Shown here: positions 1-6,055 of the stretch, piece by piece | How positions within the stretch are numbered: position 1 is the stretch's first letter | Layout of the letters: each line of letters starts with the position of its first letter | From: Polyangiaceae bacterium | Lineage (GTDB): Bacteria; Myxococcota_A; Polyangia; Polyangiales; Polyangiaceae | Length of the DNA stretch: 32,077 nt | Direction of reading: 5' to 3' | Assembly: GCA_023150915.1 (NCBI GenBank) | Contig: JAKLKA010000081.1 | Span: 1 to 32,077 of the forward strand | Program-made: the position numbers and the translations under genes | Notes under the pieces: model-generated | Databases searched by the model: none | Told to the model about the DNA's origin: nothing | The model's input: the letters and a program-made list of their open reading frames with translations, nothing else

Positions 1-442
1 CTGCCGCGGGCGCGGGCGCAGGCGCGGGCGCTGCCGCGGGCGCGGGCCGCGCGGCGGCTGCCGGCGGCGCTTCCGCCAGCCGCCGAACCAACGCGCTGGT
101 CTTGTCGAGCAGCTGCTGGGTGTCGAACGGCTTGTCCATGAACTCGTCGGCGCCCACCGACGTGCCCCGGGCCTTGTCGTAGGGCTGCTGCTTGCTCGAC
201 AAGATCAGCACGCCGACGCTCGGCGCCTCGCGCTTGATCTGTTGGCACAGCTCGTAACCGCCGCCGGCGGCCCCGAGGTTCGCGTCGATCAGCGCCAAGG
301 TCGGCTTCTCGGAGCGCAGCTTCTCGAGCGCCTGTTGGGCACTGTCCGCAAGAAGTACCTTGTACGTATCGCCCGAGAAGGTGATCTCGAGCACCTTGCG
401 CATCGTCTTGCTGTCGTCGATAGCCAGCAGCGTCGTGGTCAA
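1..442 (-). CDS. response regulator, receiver domain, partial at window edge
   Basis: The gene runs off the left edge, so only the first 147 codons are visible. They form a CheY-like receiver: acidic pair D9-D10, phospho-acceptor D53 in LIDANLG, Ser pair at 82-83 and the conserved K104 in MDKPF. It should be phosphorylated by a histidine kinase that is not in the window. After residue about 120 comes an Ala-Pro low-complexity tail (positions 1-60), either a linker to an output domain beyond the edge or a disordered C-terminus. The start is TTG at 440-442, chosen because a strong GGGAGGA lies 5 nt upstream and the receiver fold begins immediately after it. A TTGACA-type promoter precedes it. 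The output function is unknown. Confidence 0.85.
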   Translation of the reverse strand, partial: MTTTLLAIDDSKTMRKVLEITFSGDTYKVLLADSAQQALEKLRSEKPTLALIDANLGAAGGGYELCQQIKREAPSVGVLILSSKQQPYDKARGTSVGADEFMDKPFDTQQLLDKTSALVRRLAEAPPAAAARPAPAAAPAPAPAPAA

Positions 443-447
443 AGGCG

Positions 448-454
448 TCCTCCC
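448..454 (-). promoter_or_regulatory. ribosome binding site deciding a TTG start
   Basis: GGGAGGA on the minus strand lies 5 nt before TTG at 440-442. It is the only good Shine-Dalgarno sequence near the receiver N-terminus and fixes the start of the response regulator. Confidence 0.7.
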
Positions 455-482
455 GCGGACGAGGATTCGGAGTTGTCGCGGG

Positions 483-512
483 ATCAAACCGCACCGGCCG
501 GAAAAGTGTCAA
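483..512 (-). promoter_or_regulatory. predicted sigma-70-type promoter of the response regulator
   Basis: Minus strand TTGACA (507-512, perfect -35) is followed by 18 nt and TTTGAT (483-488, four of six matches to TATAAT). It would give a leader of roughly 30 nt before the TTG start at 442. Prediction from sequence only. Confidence 0.5.
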
Positions 513-622
513 GGATTTCGCTGCCCGAGGGGCACGACACTTAGCGAAGCGCGGGGGATTTGCCGGGTTTTCCCCCGGTGGCGCAATTGACGGTCGGGCC
601 TCCGTGGAGAATCTTCCTGCCG

Positions 623-1711
623 TTGTCCCAGCCGCTCGCCAAGCGCGCCCGCTCGATCCTCTATTCGGTGGTCACCGAGTTCATCGCCACCGGCGAGCCC
701 GTGGGCAGCCGGACCCTGGTCAAGAAGTACGGCTTCGACCTGTCGGCAGCCACCATCCGGAACGTGCTGGCCGATCTCGAGGACGCCGGCTATCTGGCGC
801 AGCCCCACACCTCGGCGGGCCGGGTGCCGACCGAGAAGGCCTTCCGGCTGTTCATCGACGCGCTGATGCGCGTGCGCCAGCTTTCCGAGGACGAGGCGCA
901 CCGGATCGAAGAGCTGCTGAGCGATCCCCACGCGGGCCCGGACCTTCTGCGCCAGACCGGCCGGTTGCTCTCGGATCTGACCGGCGCGGCGGCCATCTTG
1001 GTTCGGCCACGCATCGAGACACGCACCGTGCTCAAGGTGCGCTTCATCCCAACGCGCCCCACGGAGCTCTTGAGCGTGATCGTGTTCTCGGATGGGAGCG
1101 TCGAGAACCGCTTCATCAGCCTCGAGTCGCCGATTGCCGAGTCGGATCTGACCCGTCTTCACAACGCGCTGGAAGAGGGTCTGGGCGGGCGCAGCCTGGT
1201 CGAAGTGCGCGATCACTTCGCGCGGGCGCTTTCGGACAGCCGAGACGAGCTGGCCTCGCTCAGGCAGCTGGGCCTCTCGCTGGTCAACTCGGCCATCGAG
1301 GGCGTCGGGCGCGCGGTAGACATCGTGATCGAAGGGCAGGCGCGCTTGCTCGAACGGCCGGGGTTCGCCAATACCGAAGAGCTGCGCGGCATGATGCGCG
1401 TGCTCGAAGATCGCGAGCGGCTGGTGATGCTGCTCGACCGCGCGCTGAGCTCGGCGCGGGTGCAGGTGTTCTTGGGTGAAGAGACCAGCCAGGCCGTGGG
1501 GATCCCGATGAGCCTGGTGGCGGCGCCCATCGTGGAAGACGGCCGACCCGGCGGCGCCGTGGGGGTGATCGGCCCGACCCGCATGGACTACGCGAGCGTG
1601 GTGCCGCTGGTGGGTGCCACCGCCGATGCTGTCAGCGCGGCGCTGTCGCGTGGCCGCGAGGCCGCCGTCAGCGGCGATGGTGACGAGCCCGGCAAGAACC
1701 GCGACGACTGA
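623..1711 (+). CDS. hrcA: heat-inducible transcription repressor HrcA
   Basis: HrcA represses class I heat-shock genes by binding CIRCE operators, with activity tuned by GroEL. The N-terminal winged helix is clear (ATGEPVGSRTL, then SAATIRNVLADLE and LAQPHTSAGRVPTEKAFR), followed by the GAF-like HrcA domain ending in VGVIGPTRMDY and a short hydrophilic tail. Length is about 362 residues, normal for the family. The frame is open from TTG 560. I prefer TTG 623 because homologues begin just before RARSILYSVV and a GGAGA lies at 606-610; CTG 617, TTG 587, GTG 578 and TTG 560 are alternatives. No dnaK, grpE, dnaJ or groE gene is present here, and I find no CIRCE sequence upstream. The next gene starts about 21 nt downstream, suggesting cotranscription. 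Confidence 0.93.
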   Translation: MSQPLAKRARSILYSVVTEFIATGEPVGSRTLVKKYGFDLSAATIRNVLADLEDAGYLAQPHTSAGRVPTEKAFRLFIDALMRVRQLSEDEAHRIEELLSDPHAGPDLLRQTGRLLSDLTGAAAILVRPRIETRTVLKVRFIPTRPTELLSVIVFSDGSVENRFISLESPIAESDLTRLHNALEEGLGGRSLVEVRDHFARALSDSRDELASLRQLGLSLVNSAIEGVGRAVDIVIEGQARLLERPGFANTEELRGMMRVLEDRERLVMLLDRALSSARVQVFLGEETSQAVGIPMSLVAAPIVEDGRPGGAVGVIGPTRMDYASVVPLVGATADAVSAALSRGREAAVSGDGDEPGKNRDD

Positions 1712-1732
1712 ACCGTGATAGGCTCGCCAGCG

Positions 1733-3088
1733 ATGACCGCGCCTCCGAGTTTGCCGGGCACTCAGCAAGCCGACAGCCCAGCGGATCGCGCGCTGGCACT
1801 CTCGCTGGCCGACGAGCTGGACGCCGCACTGCGCTGGGCTGCCGCGCTGGTGAAGAGCGAGCCGGCTGGGCCGCTGGGGCTGATGATCACGGCCCGCCTT
1901 TTGTCGGCCGCGGGCCGGCGCGAGGTGGGGGTCGAGGGGCTCGAGCTGGCGGTGCTGCGGGCCGTCGACATCGGCAACTTGCCGCTGGCGCTGGCGGCGT
2001 GTTGCGACCTGGCCACGCTCGGGCACGACCCGGCGAAGCACCGGGACGCCATCGCCAAGACCTTCTGCAAGAGCTCGTCGCGCCTTCTGGCCAAGGGCGC
2101 TTCGCCGCCCGAGCTGCCGCGCTCGGCCGAGGCGTTCCAGCCGTTGCCGGCGGCGCTGTCGGGCAAGGCGCTGGTCGGCAAGGCGCAAGAGCTGGTGCAC
2201 GAGGCCAAGAAGCTCTGCGAGAAAGAGCTGGCCGAGCACCCGAACCGCCCGAAGGTGGCACCCCAGCCGCTGTTCAGCGCGCTCGACCAGGGCGCGCTGC
2301 GCGCCATGCTCGACGTGTTCGAGGTGAAGACCGTCGCCGCCGGTGCGGTGATCATCGAAGAGGGCACACCGGGCGCCGAGGCGTACATCCTGGCTCGCGG
2401 CGAGCTAGAGGTGCGCCGCAAGACGGAAGACACCGACGCCCTGCTCTTGGCGCGCCTGGGCAGCGGCGCGCTGTTCGGCGAGATGGCGCTGCTCTCGCGC
2501 GCCCCCCGCGCGGCCAGCGTGGTGGCGGCCCGGCCCAGCATCGTCTTGATGGCGCGCAAAGACGCCCTGGACGTCATCGCCGACGAGCAGCCCGCGGTGG
2601 GTCAGGTCTTCGCCGATCACTGTCGCCGCCGCATGGTCGAGAACCTGGTGCGAACCAGCAGCATCTTGAGCGCGGTGAAGCCCAACGAGCGGCCGGCGCT
2701 GGTCGAGCGCTTCGTCACCCGGACCTATGAAGATGGCGAGGTCTTGATCACCCAGGGGCACGCCTCGGAGGGCTTGCACCTGATCGCCTCGGGCGAGGTG
2801 GCCGTGATGCACAACGACGGCGAAGACACCACGCTGCTCGCCAAGCTGGGCGTGGGCGAGGTCGTGGGCGAGGTTGCGCTGGTGCTGCGGCGCCCATCGA
2901 CCGCCAACGTGATCGCCGCCTGCCCCACCGTCACCCTGCACCTGCCCCGGGACCGCTTCTTGGAGCTGATCAAAGAGCACCCGGCGATCCTGGGCGAGCT
3001 GTACGAGCTGGCCGTGAAGCGCGACGAAGAAACCAGCAGCATCGTGGCGCAAGAGGCCACCGAAGCCGACGATTTCGTGCTGCTTTGA
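1733..3088 (+). CDS. protein with two cyclic-nucleotide-binding domains
   Basis: About 451 residues. The first ~175 are Ala/Leu-rich helix without a recognised domain. Then come two cNMP-binding beta-barrels, roughly 180-295 and 314-430. The first has a near-canonical phosphate-binding cassette (FGEMALLSRAPRAASV, residues 248 on, with the phosphate-contacting R259). In the second (VGEVALVLRRPSTANV) the Arg is replaced by S389, so it may not bind cAMP or cGMP. There is no DNA-binding or catalytic domain, so it may act as a regulatory subunit or scaffold. ATG 1733 is preferred over in-frame GTG 1715. It sits between hrcA and the lipid A block on the same strand. The biological role is unknown. 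Confidence 0.85.
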   Translation: MTAPPSLPGTQQADSPADRALALSLADELDAALRWAAALVKSEPAGPLGLMITARLLSAAGRREVGVEGLELAVLRAVDIGNLPLALAACCDLATLGHDPAKHRDAIAKTFCKSSSRLLAKGASPPELPRSAEAFQPLPAALSGKALVGKAQELVHEAKKLCEKELAEHPNRPKVAPQPLFSALDQGALRAMLDVFEVKTVAAGAVIIEEGTPGAEAYILARGELEVRRKTEDTDALLLARLGSGALFGEMALLSRAPRAASVVAARPSIVLMARKDALDVIADEQPAVGQVFADHCRRRMVENLVRTSSILSAVKPNERPALVERFVTRTYEDGEVLITQGHASEGLHLIASGEVAVMHNDGEDTTLLAKLGVGEVVGEVALVLRRPSTANVIAACPTVTLHLPRDRFLELIKEHPAILGELYELAVKRDEETSSIVAQEATEADDFVLL

Positions 3089-3144
3089 GCGGCCCGGCGC
3101 CGCCGCCGGGCGCCGGTGTCTTGACCCGCGCTCGGCCGTCTCGT

Positions 3145-3786
3145 ATGCCCCTCGGCATGTTTCGTCTTTCGACTCGGTTTGCCCTGAGCCTCTCGCTGTT
3201 CGTGGCCGCCCTGGGCGTGGCGGGCACCGCCAGCGCGCAGAGCAAGATCGCGGTGGTCGACACCCAGCGCGCGATCATGGAGACCGAGGACGGCCTGCGG
3301 GCTCAAGCGACGCTGAAGAAGCTGTTCGACAAGCGCCAGCACGAGCTCGACAAGAAGCAGACCGATCTGCAGAAGGAACGCGAAGACATCGAGAAGCAGC
3401 AGAACGTGCTGAGCAAGGCGGCGCTGCAGAAGCGCGTCGAGAAGTGGCAGCGCGAGATGATGCAGCTGCAGACGGTCTTCGTGGAGTACAACAAAGAGCT
3501 GCAGAAGAAGCAGAACGAGCTGACGCAGCCCATCTTTCAGAAGACCATGGGCCTGATCCGGCGCATGGCGTCGAACGACGGCTACGACCTGGTGGTCGAC
3601 AAGCAGGCGGTGCCCTACGTTCGCAGCGACCTGGACGTGACCGATCGCGTGATTCAGCAGTACAACCAGGGCGGCGGCGCGGACACCAAGGGCGACAAGG
3701 CCGACAAGGGCGGCGCCAAGGGCCCGGCGGCACCAGCGCCGGCACCGGCACCCGCCCCAGCGCCTGCGCCTGCGCCCAAGCAGTGA
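3145..3786 (+). CDS. skp: Skp/OmpH family periplasmic chaperone
   Basis: Skp holds unfolded outer-membrane proteins in the periplasm for delivery to the BAM complex. The 213-residue product has a Sec signal peptide (hydrophobic run ending in TASA, predicted cleavage near residue 31), the family's start of mature protein (KIAVVDTQRAI), then a long charged coiled coil (about 60-140), and a C-terminal head (GYDLVVDKQAVPYV). It ends with a Lys/Asp/Gly stretch and an Ala-Pro repeat tail that E. coli Skp lacks. ATG 3145 or 3157 are both plausible starts; neither has a strong Shine-Dalgarno. Its stop overlaps the lpxD start. In many Gram-negatives skp follows bamA; here the upstream gene is the cNMP-binding protein instead. 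Confidence 0.9.
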   Translation: MPLGMFRLSTRFALSLSLFVAALGVAGTASAQSKIAVVDTQRAIMETEDGLRAQATLKKLFDKRQHELDKKQTDLQKEREDIEKQQNVLSKAALQKRVEKWQREMMQLQTVFVEYNKELQKKQNELTQPIFQKTMGLIRRMASNDGYDLVVDKQAVPYVRSDLDVTDRVIQQYNQGGGADTKGDKADKGGAKGPAAPAPAPAPAPAPAPAPKQ

Positions 3787-4685
3787 GCTCGGGCGTACCG
3801 CTCCGGCGCGCGCGCCTCGGCGAGCTCTGCCAGCAATTCGGCGGCACGCTCGACCCGGCCCTGGCCGATCGCACGATCGAGCGCGCAGTCTCGCCGGCGC
3901 AGGCAACCCACGGCTCGGATCTGGTCTTGCTGGCGGCGTCGCGCTTCGTCGCGGCCGCGAGCGCGTCGAACGCGGTGCTGCTCTGCAAGCCCGAGCTGGG
4001 GGGCCGGGTCGAGGCCGGGCGACGCTGGCTGCACCCGCACGCCGAGTGGGTGCTGGCCGAGCTGCTCGACCAGGCCCCGCCGCCCGAGTCGGGCGCGGGG
4101 GTGGCGCCCTCGGCGCAGATCTCGCCGGGCGCCGTGGTGCTCCCGGGCGCGAGCATCGGCGAAGGCTCGAGCGTGGGACCGAACGCGGTGATCTACGGGG
4201 GCAGCGTGATCGGCACCCGTGTCTCGGTGGGCGCGGGCGCGGTGATCGGCCGCCCCGGCTTCGGCTGGGTCACGGGGCCGGACGGGCGCCTGCGTCGCAT
4301 GCCGCAGCGGGGCGGCGTGCGGGTCGACGACGAGGTCGAGATTGGCGCGCTGTGCACCGTGGATGCCGGCACCCTCGACCCGACACGCATCGGCGCGGGC
4401 ACCAAGCTGGACGCGCACGTCCACGTCGGCCACAACGTCCAGATCGGGCGGCGCTGCCTGGTTGCGGCGCAGTCGGGCTTCGCCGGCTCGGTGGTGATCG
4501 AGGACGACGTCTGGATCGGCGGGCAGGTCGGCGTGAAGGACCACGTACGGATCGGCGCCGGCGCAAGGCTCGCCGCCAAGAGCGGCGTGATCGGCGACGT
4601 GCCCGCCGGAGCCACGGTCGCGGGTTTCCCGGCGGTGCCGCGGCTGCGCTGGCTTCGAGCGATGGCCCGGCTGCTTTCCGGCTGA
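3783..4685 (+). CDS. lpxD: UDP-3-O-(3-hydroxyacyl)glucosamine N-acyltransferase LpxD
   Basis: LpxD adds the second (N-linked) hydroxyacyl chain in lipid A synthesis in the cytoplasm. About 300 residues: a short N-terminal uridine-binding-like region (1-100), then a left-handed beta-helix of hexapeptide repeats (from about 105) containing GRPGFGW and the active-site His in HVGHNVQIG (H217), and a helical C-terminus. The start is GTG 3783, overlapping the skp stop by 4 nt (GTGA); no other start fits the N-terminus. It is about 40 residues shorter than typical LpxD, the difference lying in the N-terminal domain. It is followed by fabZ and lpxA, the usual lipid A gene order. Confidence 0.92.
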   Translation: MSSGVPLRRARLGELCQQFGGTLDPALADRTIERAVSPAQATHGSDLVLLAASRFVAAASASNAVLLCKPELGGRVEAGRRWLHPHAEWVLAELLDQAPPPESGAGVAPSAQISPGAVVLPGASIGEGSSVGPNAVIYGGSVIGTRVSVGAGAVIGRPGFGWVTGPDGRLRRMPQRGGVRVDDEVEIGALCTVDAGTLDPTRIGAGTKLDAHVHVGHNVQIGRRCLVAAQSGFAGSVVIEDDVWIGGQVGVKDHVRIGAGARLAAKSGVIGDVPAGATVAGFPAVPRLRWLRAMARLLSG

Positions 4686-4714
4686 GGGCTCCCGTGGCAG
4701 GCTGGCGCTGGCCG

Positions 4715-5173
4715 ATGAGCAAGCGCCCCACGACCCTCGACATCCAGAAGATCCTCGAGATCCTCCCGCACCGCTACCCCTTCGTGCTGGTCGATCGCGT
4801 CACGGATCTCGTGCCGAGCAAGCGCATCCGTGGGCACAAGAACGTCAGCTACAACGAGCCCTGGGTCAGCGGGCACTTTCCCGGGCGGCCGATCATGCCC
4901 GGCGTGTTGATCATCGAAGCGCTGGCGCAGATCGGCGGCATCTTGGCCTACGCTTCCGAGCCCTTCGATTCGAGCAGCAGCCTGATGTACTTCCTGGGCA
5001 TCGACAAGGCGAAGTTCCGCCACACGGTCACCCCCGGCGACCGGCTCGATCTGGAGGTCGAGGTGATGCAGCACCGCACCAACGTGTGGAAGCTGCGCGG
5101 CGAGGCCACTGTGGACGGCACGCTCTGCGCCCAGGGCGAGCTCTTGGCGTCGATCGTCGATCGGTCGGGTTAG
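4715..5173 (+). CDS. fabZ: 3-hydroxyacyl-[acyl-carrier-protein] dehydratase FabZ
   Basis: FabZ dehydrates 3-hydroxyacyl-ACP in fatty acid elongation and competes with LpxA/LpxD for the same hydroxyacyl-ACP pool. 152 residues with the hot-dog fold signatures: LPHRYPFVLVDRV, then GHFPGRPIMPG with catalytic H54, and IIEALAQ with catalytic E68. ATG 4715 matches homologue N-termini; in-frame GTG 4694, which has a GAGGG a few nt upstream, is a real alternative adding seven residues. Lies between lpxD (29 nt upstream) and lpxA (4 nt downstream), as in many proteobacteria. Confidence 0.95.
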   Translation: MSKRPTTLDIQKILEILPHRYPFVLVDRVTDLVPSKRIRGHKNVSYNEPWVSGHFPGRPIMPGVLIIEALAQIGGILAYASEPFDSSSSLMYFLGIDKAKFRHTVTPGDRLDLEVEVMQHRTNVWKLRGEATVDGTLCAQGELLASIVDRSG

Positions 5174-5177
5174 GGTC

Positions 5178-5954
5178 GTGCCTGCCGTTCACCCTTCTGC
5201 CGTGGTCGAGCCGGGTGCAGAGCTGGCGGCCGACGTGAGCATTGGCCCCTTCTGCCACGTGGCCGCCGGAGTGCGCATCGACCAGGGCACGACCCTCTTG
5301 GCAATGGTCAGCGTGCTGGGCCCGGGCACGCGCATCGGCAAGAACAACCGTGTGTTTCCCGGGGCGGTGCTCGGCGCGCCCCCACAAGACAAGTCCTTTC
5401 GCGGCGAGCCTTCGAGCCTTCAAATCGGTGACGACAACGAAATCCGCGAGCAGGTGACCATGCACCGCGGAACGCTCAAGGGTGGCGGGGTCACGCGGGT
5501 CGGTTCTCGCGGCCTGTACATGGTCGGTGCTCACGTCGCCCACGACTGCACGCTGGGGGACGACGTGGTGCTCACCAACCTGGCGACTCTGGGCGGCCAC
5601 GTGGTGGTGGCAGACCACGTGGTGTGTGGCGGGCAGGTCGCGGTTCAACCCTTCGTCACGCTCGGTCGCGGCTGCTTTCTGGCAGGGGGCGCCAAGGTGG
5701 AGCACGACGTGCCACCCTTCGTGATTGCCGCCGGCGACCGCGCACGGGTGCGAGCGCTCAATCGCGTCGGCCTCGAGCGGATGGGGGTCCCCGAGCCGTC
5801 GCGCGAGGCGCTGAAGCGGGCGTTCCGGATCCTCTGGCACAAGGGCCGCCCGCTCGCCGACGGGGTTCGCCTGGTGCAGGCAGAGCTCGGCGCCGACCCG
5901 TACGTGGCGGAGCTGGTCGGCGCGCTGACGCGCTCACGAGCGAGCAGGGATTAG
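5178..5954 (+). CDS. lpxA: acyl-ACP--UDP-N-acetylglucosamine O-acyltransferase LpxA
   Basis: LpxA catalyses the first step of lipid A synthesis, moving a 3-hydroxyacyl chain from ACP to the 3-OH of UDP-GlcNAc. 258 residues: the N-terminal left-handed beta-helix starts at once (VHPSAVVEPGA, VSIGPFCHV), the active-site region GAHVAHDCTLG carries H119 and the catalytic H122 (equivalent to E. coli H125), and the C-terminal helical domain begins near NRVGLERMG. GTG 5178 is preceded by a TAGGG at short spacing. It is the last plus-strand gene of the block; lpxB, often next, is not here. Confidence 0.96.
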   Translation: MPAVHPSAVVEPGAELAADVSIGPFCHVAAGVRIDQGTTLLAMVSVLGPGTRIGKNNRVFPGAVLGAPPQDKSFRGEPSSLQIGDDNEIREQVTMHRGTLKGGGVTRVGSRGLYMVGAHVAHDCTLGDDVVLTNLATLGGHVVVADHVVCGGQVAVQPFVTLGRGCFLAGGAKVEHDVPPFVIAAGDRARVRALNRVGLERMGVPEPSREALKRAFRILWHKGRPLADGVRLVQAELGADPYVAELVGALTRSRASRD

Positions 5955-5955
5955 C

Positions 5956-6012
5956 CGCCAAGCGCCAAGAAGAACGCCAAGGTCGCCACGAAGAGCTCCA
6001 GCGCGCTTGGCG
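5956..6012. terminator. possible bidirectional hairpin between convergent genes
   Basis: CGCCAAGCGC (5956-5965) and GCGCTTGGCG (6003-6012) are perfect 10-nt inverted repeats with a 37-nt loop, in the gap between the lpxA stop and the end of the convergent TPR gene. There is no T-run and the loop is long, so terminator function is only suggested by position. Confidence 0.3.
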
Positions 6013-6055
6013 TCTGGGCGGTTGAGAATGCCAGGCGACTTGCAGCGGGCGAGCG

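Noticed and set aside
1-60. GC-rich hexamer repeat as a non-coding element
   Set aside because: It is explained as Ala/Pro codons in the tail of the response regulator reading frame.
541-622. CIRCE operator for HrcA
   Set aside because: TTAGC occurs at 541-545 but the 9-bp arms with a 9-nt gap are not present.
509-2239. 576-codon open frame on the minus strand
   Set aside because: It is antisense to hrcA and the cNMP gene, low in complexity (His/Arg/Gln-rich) and a typical shadow frame of high-GC coding DNA.
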